Origin: Nonomuraea thailandensis
GTDB lineage: Bacteria; Actinomycetota; Actinomycetes; Streptosporangiales; Streptosporangiaceae
Direction of reading: 5' to 3'
Assembly: GCF_024172165.1 (NCBI RefSeq)
Contig: NZ_JAMZEB010000002.1
Coordinates: forward strand, 6,097,501 to 6,161,500
DNA length: 64,000 bases
Numbering within the stretch: the stretch's first letter is position 1; the number at the start of each line of letters is the position of its first letter. A program made the translations under genes and the position numbers. The notes beneath the pieces were generated by a model. That model was not told the DNA's origin. It searched no databases and was given only the letters and a program-made list of their open reading frames with translations. Below, one piece after another: positions 31,378 through 39,951 of the stretch.

Positions 31378-32664
31378 TTGCGCAGAGCCGTGATCGCGTT
31401 CACGGCCTTCCTGGGTGGACTCATCTTCCTGCTGGCCGGGCCCGCCCACGCGGGCCCCGCCGACTGCCAGGGATTGAGGGGAACACTCAAACTCCAAGGC
31501 CAGCCAGTGAACGGCGCCAAACTCGCTGTGACCACAGAAGGCGGACAACCCGTCGAGACGGTCACGACAAACGCGGAAGGCACCTGGGACGTACAGGTCG
31601 ACAAGCCGGGCAAGTACAAGGTCACACTGGACCCCGCCAGCCTTCCGCAGAACGCCGAGGTGCGGGGTGGCAACAACATCCGCACGCCGACGGTCTACGA
31701 GGGCAACTGCTCCACGGTCCTGTACGCCCTGCAGCCCAAGGGCGCCGCGAACCAGCAGCAGGGCGGCGGTGAGACCAGCACGTTCTGGGCGCAGGCGGCG
31801 CAGCTCACGTTCGAGGGCCTGAACCTCGGCCTGATCATCGCCCTGGCCGCGCTTGGCCTGTCGCTCATCTACGGCACCACCGGCCTGACCAACTTCGCCC
31901 ACGGCGAGCTGGTCACGCTCGGCGCCATCCTCGCCTACGCCTTCAACATAGGCTTCGGGCTGCATCTCATCCCGGCAGCGGTGATCGCCGTCATCGTCGC
32001 CGGAGTCCTCGGCTACCTCCAGGACCGCCTGTTCTGGGGGCAACTGCGCAGGCGCGGCACCGGCACGATCGCCATGATGATCATCTCGATCGGCGTGGCG
32101 CTCTTCCTCCGGTACGTGTTCCTGATCTTCTTCGGCGGCCAGACCGAGGCCTACGCCCAGTACACCGCCCAGCCCGGCGTCGAGTTCGGCCCCATCTCGG
32201 CCGCCCCCAAGAACTTCGTGGCCATGGGCATCGAGCTGGCGGTCCTGATCATCGTCGGCATCGCGCTGCTGCGCACCCGCACCGGCAAGGCGGCCCGCGC
32301 CGTGGCCGACAACCCCGCGCTGGCGGCCTCGTCCGGCATCAACGTCGACCGGGTCATCAGGATCATCTGGACGTTCGGCGGCGCCATCGCCGCGCTGGCC
32401 GGCGTCATGCTCGGCCTCTCCCAGAACCTGAAGTACACGATGGGCCAGGACGTCCTGCTGCTCATCTTCGCCGGCGTGACGCTGGGCGGGCTCGGCACCG
32501 CCTTCGGCGCTCTGGTGGGCTCGCTCGTGGTCGGCCTGTTCATCCAGGTCTCGACCCTGTGGGTGCCGCCGGAGCTCAAGAGCGTGGGCGCACTCGCCGT
32601 ACTCATCATCGTGCTCCTCGTCCGGCCGCAGGGCATTCTCGGCCGCCGCGAGCGGATCGGCTGA
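31378..32664 (+). CDS. livH: Branched-chain amino-acid ABC permease LivH with exported N-terminal domain
   Basis: 428 residues. Residues 1-27 form a signal peptide ending 'AGPAHAGPADC'; residues about 28-125 are an extracytoplasmic beta-sandwich of carboxypeptidase-regulatory type ('GTLKLQGQPVNGAKLAVTT', 'VDKPGKYKVTLDP'); the rest (about 140-428) is a LivH permease with about eight TM helices and the EAA-like 'NPALAASSGINVDRVIRIIW'. LivH normally lacks such a front domain (about 290 residues), so this is a fusion. The domain may dock the LivK proteins (inference). TTG at 31378 has GAGGGAG upstream; an ATG at 31333 would lengthen the protein without improving the signal peptide. Confidence 0.9.
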   Translation: MRRAVIAFTAFLGGLIFLLAGPAHAGPADCQGLRGTLKLQGQPVNGAKLAVTTEGGQPVETVTTNAEGTWDVQVDKPGKYKVTLDPASLPQNAEVRGGNNIRTPTVYEGNCSTVLYALQPKGAANQQQGGGETSTFWAQAAQLTFEGLNLGLIIALAALGLSLIYGTTGLTNFAHGELVTLGAILAYAFNIGFGLHLIPAAVIAVIVAGVLGYLQDRLFWGQLRRRGTGTIAMMIISIGVALFLRYVFLIFFGGQTEAYAQYTAQPGVEFGPISAAPKNFVAMGIELAVLIIVGIALLRTRTGKAARAVADNPALAASSGINVDRVIRIIWTFGGAIAALAGVMLGLSQNLKYTMGQDVLLLIFAGVTLGGLGTAFGALVGSLVVGLFIQVSTLWVPPELKSVGALAVLIIVLLVRPQGILGRRERIG

Positions 32665-32680
32665 TCGGGGGAGGATCAGA

Positions 32681-33682
32681 ATGGACTGGATCACGATTCT
32701 CAGCACCACCATCAAGGCAGCCGTAGGCGTCGAGACGGTGCTGTACGCCATCGGGGCCATCGGCCTCAACGTGCACTTCGGCTACACCGGCCTGCTGAAC
32801 TTCGGGCAGGCCGCGTTCATGGGCGTGGCCGGCTACGGCCTGGCCGTCACGGTCACCGTCATGGGCCTGCCGTTCTGGGTCGGCATCTTCGTCGGCCTGG
32901 CCGCCGCCGTGGTTCTGGCGATCCTGCTGGGCATACCGACGCTGAAGCTGCGCGCCGACTACCTGGCCATCGTCACCATCGCCGCGGCCGAGATCGTCCG
33001 CCTCATCTTCCGCTCGGTGCAGTTCAAGAGCGTCTTCGGCGGCTCCGACGGCCAGCGCGGCTTCTCCGACGGCTTCTACGCGCTCAACCCGTTCCCCGAA
33101 GGGGAGTACGGCTTCAACCTCGGGCCCGTGCCGCTGCTGTTCGGTCACCGCACGATGTGGGTGCTGACGGTGGGCTGGGTGCTCATCGCCCTGTTCAGCT
33201 TCGTCGTCTACCTGCTGATGAAGAGCCCGTGGGGCCGCGTGCTCAAGGCCATCCGCGAGGACGAGGACGCGGTGCGCAGCCTGGGCAAGAGCGTGTTCTC
33301 GTACAAGATGCAGGCGCTCGTCCTGGGCGGCGTCATCGGCTGCTTCGGCGGCTTCATCTACGGTCTCGGCTACGCCTCGGTGCAGCCCGACGTGTTCGGC
33401 ACCGAGACCACCTTCTACATGTACACGATGCTCATCCTCGGCGGCGCCGCACGCGTGCTCGGCCCCGTGCTCGGCTCGATGATCTTCTGGGTGCTCCTGG
33501 TTCTGTTCTACAACGTGATGACCGAGGCGGTCGCCGCCGGGTACATCACGTTCCTGGACACCAACCAGGTCGGTGCCATGCGGTGGATCCTGGTGGGCCT
33601 CGGTCTGATCCTGTTGCTCATCTACCGGCCGCAGGGCATTTTGGGTGACAAGAGGGAGATAGCGATCGATGCACGACGCTGA
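32681..33682 (+). CDS. livM: Branched-chain amino-acid ABC permease LivM
   Basis: 333 residues with about eight to nine TM helices. The N-terminal region 'GLNVHFGYTGLLNFGQAAFM' and the conserved cytoplasmic loop 'WGRVLKAIREDEDAVRSLGK' (about 185-204) identify LivM, partner of LivH in the import pore for Leu/Ile/Val or related amino acids. The ribosome site GGGGAGGA lies before ATG 32681, 16 bp after the livH stop. Its 3' end overlaps livG by 14 bp, so translation of the ATPase is coupled. Confidence 0.96.
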   Translation: MDWITILSTTIKAAVGVETVLYAIGAIGLNVHFGYTGLLNFGQAAFMGVAGYGLAVTVTVMGLPFWVGIFVGLAAAVVLAILLGIPTLKLRADYLAIVTIAAAEIVRLIFRSVQFKSVFGGSDGQRGFSDGFYALNPFPEGEYGFNLGPVPLLFGHRTMWVLTVGWVLIALFSFVVYLLMKSPWGRVLKAIREDEDAVRSLGKSVFSYKMQALVLGGVIGCFGGFIYGLGYASVQPDVFGTETTFYMYTMLILGGAARVLGPVLGSMIFWVLLVLFYNVMTEAVAAGYITFLDTNQVGAMRWILVGLGLILLLIYRPQGILGDKREIAIDARR

Positions 33683-34667
33683 GACGACTGTGGCCGCCAC
33701 CGACCGCAAGGCGGCGGCGCTGGCCGCGTTCAAGGACCTGGCCCGCGATCCCGGAGTGCCCAAGCCGGACCCGATCCTCGTGGCGGACAACGTGGTGCGC
33801 CGCTTCGGCGGCCTGACCGCCGTCGAGGTCAACCACGTCGAGGTCCAGCGCGGCTCCATCACCGCGCTGATCGGCCCCAACGGGGCCGGCAAGACCACGT
33901 TCTTCAACCAGCTCACCGGCTTCGACACGGCCGACTCCGGCACGTGGACGTTCAACGGGCGGCCCATCAACGGCGTCCCCGCCCACAAGGTGGCGCGGGC
34001 CGGCATGGTGCGCACGTTCCAGCTCACCAAGGCGCTCTCGCGCCTGACGGTGATGGAGAACATGCGCCTGGGCGCCCAGCAGCAGAAAGGCGAGAACTTC
34101 TGGCGGGCCCTCATCCCGGGCGTCTGGCGCGGGCAGGAGGAGGAGATCACCGAGCGGGCCGAGGAGCTGCTGGTTCGCTTCAAGCTCGACGCCAAGCGCG
34201 ACGACTTCGCCGGATCGTTGTCCGGCGGCCAGCGCAAGCTGCTGGAGATGGCCCGCGCGCTGATGGTCCGGCCGGAGCTGGTCATGCTCGACGAGCCGAT
34301 GGCCGGCGTGAACCCGGCGCTGACGCAGTCGCTGCTGGGCCACGTCAAGGACCTGCGCGAGCAGGGCATGACCGTGCTGTTCGTGGAGCACGACATGGAC
34401 ATGGTCCGCGACATCAGCGACTGGGTCATCGTCATGGCGCAGGGTGCGGTCATCGCCGAGGGCCCGCCCTCGACGATCATGTCCGACGAGCGCGTGATCG
34501 ACGCCTACCTGGGCGCCCACCACGACGCGCCGCTGTCGGAGAGCGAGCTGGAGGCCCAGCTCCACGAGGCTGAGGCGGCCCTGGAGGCGGAGATCCACGA
34601 GACCGACGGCACCACCGGGGGGACGAGCGCCCCCGAGCCCGAGACCGCAGAGGAGAAGCAGAAGTGA
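33669..34667 (+). CDS. livG: Branched-chain amino-acid ABC ATPase LivG
   Basis: 332 residues. Walker A 'GPNGAGKTT' (about 72-80), signature 'LSGGQRKLLEMARAL' (about 183), Walker B 'LVMLDEPMAGVNP' and H-loop 'FVEHDMDMV' are intact; the branched-chain-specific 'MVRTFQLTKALSRLTVMEN' follows the Q-loop. Two additions lengthen it beyond the usual about 255 residues: an N-terminal about 38-residue Ala/Lys-rich extension and a C-terminal acidic tail ('SELEAQLHEAEAALEAEIHE' and beyond). It energises LivHM together with LivF. ATG 33669 overlaps livM. Confidence 0.96.
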   Translation: MHDAETTVAATDRKAAALAAFKDLARDPGVPKPDPILVADNVVRRFGGLTAVEVNHVEVQRGSITALIGPNGAGKTTFFNQLTGFDTADSGTWTFNGRPINGVPAHKVARAGMVRTFQLTKALSRLTVMENMRLGAQQQKGENFWRALIPGVWRGQEEEITERAEELLVRFKLDAKRDDFAGSLSGGQRKLLEMARALMVRPELVMLDEPMAGVNPALTQSLLGHVKDLREQGMTVLFVEHDMDMVRDISDWVIVMAQGAVIAEGPPSTIMSDERVIDAYLGAHHDAPLSESELEAQLHEAEAALEAEIHETDGTTGGTSAPEPETAEEKQK

Positions 34668-35458
34668 GCGCCGACGAAGCGCCCGTCCAGTCGAAGGCCG
34701 CCGTCACCGACCGCAGCGCCCACCTGGAGGGCGCCGAGGACGCGGTGCTGCGCTGCGACGAGCTGATCGCGGGTTACCTCCCGGGCGTCAACATCCTCAA
34801 CGGCTCCGACCTGTACGTGAAGGACGGCGAGCTGATCGGCATCATCGGCCCCAACGGCGCCGGTAAGTCGACCCTGCTCAAGGCCATGTTCGGCCTGGTC
34901 ACCATCCGCAGCGGCACGGTCGTGCTCAAGGGTGAGAACATCACGAACATGAAGGCCCACTCGCTGGTGGCCCGCGGCGTCGGCTACGTCCCGCAGACCA
35001 ACAACGTCTTCCCCAGCCTCACCATCGAGGAGAACCTCGAGATGGGCGCCTTCCAGGTGCCGGGGAAGTTCAAGGAGCGCTTCGAGTTCGTGGCCGAGCT
35101 GTTCCCCGCGCTCAAGGAGCGGCGCAAGCAGCGCGCAGGCTCCCTGTCGGGCGGTGAGCGGCAGATGGTGGCGATGGCCAGGGCCCTGATGACCGAGCCC
35201 TCCGTGCTGCTGCTCGACGAGCCGTCGGCGGGCCTGTCGCCCAAGCTGCAGGACCTGGTCTTCATCCAGGCCCAGCAGATCAACAAGGCCGGCGTGACGG
35301 TGATCATGGTGGAGCAGAACGCGCGGCGCTGCCTGCAGATCTGCCACCGGGGTTACGTCCTCGACCAGGGCCGCAACGCCTACACCGGCACCGGCAGGCA
35401 GCTCGCCGACGACCCGAAGGTCATCGAGCTGTACCTGGGGACGCTGGCCAAGGCGTAA
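34664..35458 (+). CDS. livF: Branched-chain amino-acid ABC ATPase LivF
   Basis: 264 residues. Walker A 'GPNGAGKSTLLKAMFGL', the LivF-type 'GVGYVPQTNNVFPSLTIEEN', signature 'LSGGERQMVAMARAL', Walker B 'VLLLDEPSAGLSP' and 'MVEQNARRCLQIC' are in order. An N-terminal about 28-residue extension precedes the domain. GTG at 34664 overlaps the livG stop by 4 bp (GTGA). Last gene of livHMGF, followed 7 bp later by a classical terminator. No binding-protein gene is in the operon; three livK genes lie downstream on the other strand. Confidence 0.97.
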   Translation: MSADEAPVQSKAAVTDRSAHLEGAEDAVLRCDELIAGYLPGVNILNGSDLYVKDGELIGIIGPNGAGKSTLLKAMFGLVTIRSGTVVLKGENITNMKAHSLVARGVGYVPQTNNVFPSLTIEENLEMGAFQVPGKFKERFEFVAELFPALKERRKQRAGSLSGGERQMVAMARALMTEPSVLLLDEPSAGLSPKLQDLVFIQAQQINKAGVTVIMVEQNARRCLQICHRGYVLDQGRNAYTGTGRQLADDPKVIELYLGTLAKA

Positions 35459-35465
35459 CCGGCGA

Positions 35466-35506
35466 AACGGAGAAGGGGCTCCCCGCGGGCCCCTTCTCCG
35501 TTTTTT
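35466..35506 (+). terminator. Rho-independent terminator of livHMGF
   Basis: AACGGAGAAGGGGC (35466-35479), 9-nt loop, GCCCCTTCTCCGTT (35489-35502), then TTTTTT through 35506. A 14-bp perfect stem with a true T-tract, rare in this GC-rich genome. Confidence 0.97.
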
Positions 35507-35507
35507 A

Positions 35508-35921
35508 ATGACTCGTGTGAAACGTTTCGCGGCAGTCGCGCTCATCCTGCCCGCCCTGCTCGCCGGCTGCCAGGAGGGCGCCTCCTCCTCGCGGAAGTAC
35601 AGCACCGGCGGCGACCCCACCGACAGCCCCTGCGACCGCGTGGTCTCGGCCATCGGGTACGCCGGCCTCATGCTGGAGCCGAAGGGCCAGGAGGACCGGC
35701 AGAACTTCGAGGACGCCGTCATCGGCCGCCTGGCCGAGGCTCACGGCATCACGAGCGAGTTCGGCGACCGGCTGCCCGGCTCGCTGCGGGAGGCCGCCGA
35801 GACCGTCAGGAGCACCACCGGGGCCCTGTCGAAGAACGACGTGCCCAGGGAGCGGCAGGTGGCGCTGCTGAGGCAGTACCGCGCCGCCGCCGACCGGATC
35901 GTGGCGGAATGCGGTGGATAG
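35508..35921 (+). CDS. Small lipoprotein of unknown function
   Basis: 137 residues. Signal peptide with lipobox 'ALLAGC' (Cys 21), a short Ser-rich linker, then about 100 mostly helical residues with one further Cys pair ('SPCDRVV' and the terminal 'AECGG') that could bridge. No family recognised. The ATG starts 1 bp past the T-tract of the livHMGF terminator, leaving no room for a ribosome site; translation may be leaderless, or begin at GTG 35517 ('VKRFAAVAL'). It ends against a strong bidirectional hairpin shared with livK. Its location between transporter and binding-protein genes suggests, but does not prove, a linked role. Confidence 0.75.
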   Translation: MTRVKRFAAVALILPALLAGCQEGASSSRKYSTGGDPTDSPCDRVVSAIGYAGLMLEPKGQEDRQNFEDAVIGRLAEAHGITSEFGDRLPGSLREAAETVRSTTGALSKNDVPRERQVALLRQYRAAADRIVAECGG

Positions 35922-35924
35922 GGC

Positions 35925-35955
35925 GAAGGGCCCGGCCGAGGCGGCCGGGCCCTTC
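35925..35955. terminator. Bidirectional terminator between lipoprotein and livK1
   Basis: GAAGGGCCCGGCC-GAGGC-GGCCGGGCCCTTC, a perfect 13-bp stem placed between convergent stops (35921 and 35980). Serves both genes. Confidence 0.9.
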
Positions 35956-35979
35956 TGGTGATGCCTGGATCGTGTTCGA

Positions 35980-37275
35980 TCAGCCGGCGATGTTGCCGGT
36001 GCGGTACTCCAGCGCCTTGGTGGCGTACTTGTTGTCGTCGCCGTACTGGTAGATGCCGATGGTGGCGACGGCCGGGTCACCGGCCGCGTCGAACTCGACC
36101 GGACCGCTGACGCCGTCGTAGTCGATGTCCGTGCCCGCCTTCAGCAGGTCGACGCACTCCTTGAAGCTCTTGCACTTCGTGCCGCCCTTGCTGACCTCCT
36201 CCAGCTTGGTGGCGATGTCGACGCCCGCGTCGCTCTTGGCGGCCTCGGCGGCCAGCGCGATCAGGTTCGCCGCGTCGTACGACTCGGGGGCGTAGCTGAA
36301 GTCCTCCAGGTCGGGGTCGACCGTGGTCAGCTTCTTCTGGAACTCCTCCGGAGCCGCGGCGCCCGGAATCGTGCCCTTGACACCGGTCAGCGTGCCCTTG
36401 GGCATCTTGACGTAGTTGGTGTTCGACGTGTTGCCGTCCACCATGTACCACTTGTGCTTGTCAGCCGGCATGCCCTGCTTGACCAGCTCCTGCACGACCT
36501 TGGCGGTCTCCTCGAAGCCGATCAGGACGATGCCCTTGGGGTTCTTCGCCTTCAGCTTGGCCACGTCGGCCGAGAAGTCGGCGGCCTTGGGGTCGTAGTC
36601 GACGCGCTCGACGACCTCGCCACCGCCGTCCGTGACCGTCTTCTGGACCTGGTCGGCCAGGCCGGTGCCGTAGGAGTCCTGCATGGCCATGATGCCGACG
36701 GTGTCGTTGCCGTCGGCGATGATCAGGTCACCGAGCACGCGGCCCTGCAGCTTGTCCGGGGGGGACGTACGGAAGTACAGGCCCTTGTCCTCGATCGTGG
36801 TGAACTTGTCCGAGGTGTTGGCCGGGGAGAAGTGCACCACGCCCGCGCCCGTGATCTTGTCGATCACCGACTCGGACACCGACGAGGACGCCGCGCCGAT
36901 GATGGCGTCGGCCTTCTGCGCCAGCAGCTTGTCCACCGACTGCGAGGCGATGTTGGTGGTCGTGTCGCCCGAGTCCGTGTCGAACTTGGCCACGGGCTTG
37001 CCGAGCACGCCACCGGCCTCGTTGATCTCCTTGAGGGCGAGGTCGACGCCCGCGAACTCGGGCGGGCCGAGGAACGCCAGCGAACCGGTCTGGGGCAGCA
37101 GCGTGCCGAGGGTCAGCGTGCCATCACCCTTCGCCGCGGGCGCGGATGAGGCAGGCGCGGCACTCTGGGAAGCCTGAGTGGCGGTGTCACCGCCGCCACC
37201 ACCGCAGGCTGTCAGGGCGAGGCTGGTGGCAGCCACGACAGCCAGCGCCCGCCCCACGGGAGCAATGCGGATCAT
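35980..37275 (-). CDS. livK: LivK-type branched-chain amino-acid binding lipoprotein 1
   Basis: 431 residues. Lipoprotein signal 'SLALTACGGGGG' (Cys about 25), an Ala/Ser/Gln-rich tether, then a periplasmic-binding-protein type 1 fold: 'GTLLPQTGSLAFLGPPEFAG', 'LKEINEAGGVLGKPVAKFD', 'IGAASSSVSESVIDKITGAG', 'KTVTDGGGEVVERVDYDPKA'. It captures branched-chain or related amino acids outside the membrane and delivers them to LivHM. Two Cys in 'GTKCKSFKECVDLL' may form a disulfide near the C-terminus. ATG 37275 has GGAGGAG upstream; the frame is open beyond it but lacks signals. First of three paralogues here. Confidence 0.95.
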   Translation of the reverse strand: MIRIAPVGRALAVVAATSLALTACGGGGGDTATQASQSAAPASSAPAAKGDGTLTLGTLLPQTGSLAFLGPPEFAGVDLALKEINEAGGVLGKPVAKFDTDSGDTTTNIASQSVDKLLAQKADAIIGAASSSVSESVIDKITGAGVVHFSPANTSDKFTTIEDKGLYFRTSPPDKLQGRVLGDLIIADGNDTVGIMAMQDSYGTGLADQVQKTVTDGGGEVVERVDYDPKAADFSADVAKLKAKNPKGIVLIGFEETAKVVQELVKQGMPADKHKWYMVDGNTSNTNYVKMPKGTLTGVKGTIPGAAAPEEFQKKLTTVDPDLEDFSYAPESYDAANLIALAAEAAKSDAGVDIATKLEEVSKGGTKCKSFKECVDLLKAGTDIDYDGVSGPVEFDAAGDPAVATIGIYQYGDDNKYATKALEYRTGNIAG

Positions 37276-37463
37276 GAAGTGTCTCCTCCGATTCCAGGCC
37301 GGGATCCTCAGCACCGCCGAGCGTTCCCGATCGAATGCAGGAAACGTACAAAATTGCTGCACACTCGAACCAGATCCGCTGGGGAACTGTCGGCACTTGG
37401 ATGCGGAGTCGTAATCACTCCTCAACTTACGAGAGCTGCGCACCGGCGCTTAATGTGCGACAG

Positions 37464-38318
37464 GTGAAGCGCAAAACGCCTCTGCTCCTGTTGGTCGCGT
37501 TCGCCACCGGTTGCGGCTCCACCGAGCCGCCCTCTCCCCCACCCGCCGGACCACCGCCCGGGGTGTCGGTCTCGCTGGCCCAATATCGCTCGGACGAGCC
37601 GGTGCACGTGCTTCAAGTGGCTGTCCGAAATACTAGTGAAACACCTGTTTATTTCGCCGACGTCCAGCTTGTCACGCCGTCCTTCAAGACGCTGCCGCCG
37701 CAGCAGGCCGACGCCGTCATCAGGAAGACCGAGCGCACGGACCTGCCCATCATGTACGGCGCCGCCAACTGCCGGCCCGAGGGCCTGCCCCAGGTGCAGC
37801 CGGCGACCGTCGTGGCCCACCTGCGGACCGGGTCCGAGCAGGTCCGCAAGGTGGTCTTCGAGGTGCCGCACCCCGACCCGCTGCTGACCAGGCTGCTGCG
37901 CGACGAGTGCTCGGAGTTCCTCGTCAAGCAGCGCGCGAGCATCGAGTTCGGGCCCTCCTGGACGGAGGCGGGGCCGGACTCCGAGCGGGTCATGCGTACG
38001 AGCCTGGTGGTCACGCGGCGCGGGCAGGGCGCGGTGACGCTCTCCGACGTCGGCGGCACCACCCACTACATCGTCACCCCCGAGCGCAGGCCCCTGGGCA
38101 CGCTGGCGGCGGGGGCGCAGCGGCTGGAGGTGCCGCTGGAGCTCGTCCCCGCCCGCTGCGACGGACACGCCTTCGCCGAGGCCAAGAAGGCGTTCCTGTT
38201 CCCGGTGCGGGCGTCGGTGGACGGCGGCGAGGAGCGCGTGGTGATCGTCACCCCGCCCAAGCCCGTCCAGGACCGTCTCATCTCCTACGCCCGGCGCGCC
38301 TGCGACCTCGGCTCCTGA
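37464..38318 (+). CDS. Putative lipoprotein, function unknown
   Basis: 284 residues if the GTG at 37464 is used ('VKRKTPLLLLVAFATGC'; lipobox Cys about 17). GTG 37455 is an alternative; no clear ribosome site precedes either. After a Pro-rich tether the sequence is beta-rich ('VHVLQVAVRNTSETPVYFAD', 'KVVFEVPHPDPLLTRLL', 'RSLVV'-like strands) with Cys at 'ANCRPEG', 'RDECSEF', 'ARCDGHA' and 'RRACDLG'. It resembles a small extracellular immunoglobulin-like domain protein but I recognise no family. It is divergent from livK1 and converges on livK2. Confidence 0.7.
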   Translation: MKRKTPLLLLVAFATGCGSTEPPSPPPAGPPPGVSVSLAQYRSDEPVHVLQVAVRNTSETPVYFADVQLVTPSFKTLPPQQADAVIRKTERTDLPIMYGAANCRPEGLPQVQPATVVAHLRTGSEQVRKVVFEVPHPDPLLTRLLRDECSEFLVKQRASIEFGPSWTEAGPDSERVMRTSLVVTRRGQGAVTLSDVGGTTHYIVTPERRPLGTLAAGAQRLEVPLELVPARCDGHAFAEAKKAFLFPVRASVDGGEERVVIVTPPKPVQDRLISYARRACDLGS

Positions 38319-38336
38319 GCCCCAGGCCGGGCCCCT

Positions 38337-38388
38337 GGCCCGCAGGCAGGGCTCCTGAAGCTCAGGTGGGGGTCTCCGCCTGCGGGCC
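38337..38388. terminator. Compound hairpin between convergent genes
   Basis: GGCCCGCAGGC (38337-38347) pairs with GCCTGCGGGCC (38378-38388); the 30-nt loop holds a second stem CCTGA-AGC-TCAGG. It lies between the lipoprotein stop (38318) and the livK2 stop (38405), so it probably ends both transcripts. Confidence 0.75.
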
Positions 38389-38404
38389 GGGCACGGAGGA
38401 GGGA

Positions 38405-39721
38405 CTAGCCCTCGATCTTGCCGGTGCGGTACTCCAGCGCCTTGCTGGCGTACTTGTTGTCGTCGCCGTACTGGTAGACCCCGATGGTCGCCACCGCGGG
38501 GTCACCGGCGGCGTCGAACTCGACGGGCCCGCTGATGCCGTCGTAGTCGATGTCCTTGCCGGCCTTCAGCAGGTCGACGCACTCCTTGAAGCTCTTGCAC
38601 TTCTCGCCGCCGCCGCTCACCTCGGCCAGCTTGCCCGCGATGGAGGTGCCGCTGTCGTCCTTGGCGGCCTCGGCGGCCAGCGCGATCAGGTTCGCCGCGT
38701 CGTACGACTCCGCGGCGTAGGTGAAGTCGTCGAGCTTCGGGTCGAGCTTCTTCAGCTTCTCCCTGAACTCCTCCGGCGCCTCGGCGCCCGGGATGGTGCC
38801 CTTGACGCCCTTGAGGGTGCCCTTGGGCATCTTCAGGTAGTTGGTGTTCGACATGTTGCCGTCCACCATGTACCACTTCACCTTGTCGGCGCTCAGCCCC
38901 TGCTTGACCAGCTCGGCGACGACCTTGGCACCCTCCTCGAACCCGATCAGCACGACGGCCTTCGGGTTCGCGGCCTTGATCTTGGCCACGTCGGCGGAGA
39001 ACTCGGCCGCCTTGGGGTCGTAGTCCACCCGCTCCACGACGCTGGCGCCGGCGGCCTCGGCCGTCTTGGTGATCTGGTCGGCCAGGCCGGAGCCGTAGGA
39101 GTCCTGCATGGCCAGGATGCCGACGGTGTCGTTGCCGTCGGCCGCGATCAGGTCGCCCAGCACGCGGCCCTGCAGCTTGTCCGGCGGCGCCGTACGGAAG
39201 TACAGGCCGTTGTCCTCGATCGTGGTGAACTTGTCGGAGGTGTTGGCCGGCGAGAACTGCACCACCCCGGCACCCGTGATCTTGTCGATGATCGACTCCG
39301 ACACCGACGAGGACGCGGCGCCGATGATGGCGTCGGCCTTCTGGCCCAGCAGCTTGTCCACCGACTGCGAGGCGATGTTGGTGGTGGTGTCGCCGGAGTC
39401 GGTGTGCACCTTGGTGACCGGCTTGCCGAGCACGCCGCCGGCCTCGTTGATCTCCTTGACGGCCTGGTCCACACCGGCGAACTCGGGCGGGCCGAGGAAG
39501 GCCAGCGAACCGGTCTGCGGCAGGACCGTGCCGATGGTCAGCGTGCCGTCACCCTTCGCCGCCGGCGCCGAGGAGGCCTCCGTGGACGCCGCGGCGGACG
39601 TCGCGGTGGACGGCGCGGTGGAGGCGGTCTGGTCGGCCGTCTCGCCGCCGCAGGCCGTCAGAGCCAGGCTCGCCGCGGCCGCCACGGCCAGCAGGCGCCC
39701 CATCGGAGCAATGCGGTTCAT
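38405..39721 (-). CDS. livK: LivK-type branched-chain amino-acid binding lipoprotein 2
   Basis: 438 residues, same plan as the first: lipobox 'SLALTACGG', a Thr/Ser/Ala-rich tether longer than in copy 1, then the type 1 binding fold ('GTVLPQTGSLAFLGPPEFAG', 'VKEINEAGGVLGKPVTKVH', 'KTAEAAGASVVERVDYDPKA') and the same C-terminal Cys pair ('GEKCKSFKECVDLL'). Most core residues are identical to copies 1 and 3, with differences concentrated in the tether and around residues 200-330, which suggests shifted ligand preference or expression niche. ATG 39721 has GGGGGAG upstream. Upstream AT-rich DNA carries a repeated GGAGAGTTA. Confidence 0.95.
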   Translation of the reverse strand: MNRIAPMGRLLAVAAAASLALTACGGETADQTASTAPSTATSAAASTEASSAPAAKGDGTLTIGTVLPQTGSLAFLGPPEFAGVDQAVKEINEAGGVLGKPVTKVHTDSGDTTTNIASQSVDKLLGQKADAIIGAASSSVSESIIDKITGAGVVQFSPANTSDKFTTIEDNGLYFRTAPPDKLQGRVLGDLIAADGNDTVGILAMQDSYGSGLADQITKTAEAAGASVVERVDYDPKAAEFSADVAKIKAANPKAVVLIGFEEGAKVVAELVKQGLSADKVKWYMVDGNMSNTNYLKMPKGTLKGVKGTIPGAEAPEEFREKLKKLDPKLDDFTYAAESYDAANLIALAAEAAKDDSGTSIAGKLAEVSGGGEKCKSFKECVDLLKAGKDIDYDGISGPVEFDAAGDPAVATIGVYQYGDDNKYASKALEYRTGKIEG

Positions 39722-39853
39722 AGAAGAAACTCCCCCTATCTCGGCGAAGAGACGATCACCCTCGCCGCGTTTTCCGAGCTCAGCATGCCTGTCCGGCACG
39801 GAGATGGGGAGTTCTTACCTGACTTTTATACTGGATCGTAATGTCCTAAATAC

Positions 39854-39883
39854 GGAGAGTTATGCTCTGTTTCAGGAGAGTTA
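39854..39883. promoter_or_regulatory. Direct repeat GGAGAGTTA upstream of livK2
   Basis: GGAGAGTTA occurs at 39854-39862 and 39875-39883, 21 bp apart (two helical turns), in an AT-rich strip about 135-160 bp before the livK2 start. A possible activator site pair; no other support. Confidence 0.35.
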
Positions 39884-39906
39884 CGGACACGCCGGTAAAG
39901 CAGAGA

Positions 39907-39935
39907 GCCCTGGCCCGGAATATCCGGGCCAGGGC
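39907..39935 (-). terminator. livK3 terminator hairpin
   Basis: GCCCTGGCCCGG-AATAT-CCGGGCCAGGGC, a perfect 12-bp stem, 16 bp past the livK3 stop. Confidence 0.85.
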
Positions 39936-39951
39936 GAAAGAGCCGGGCGGT

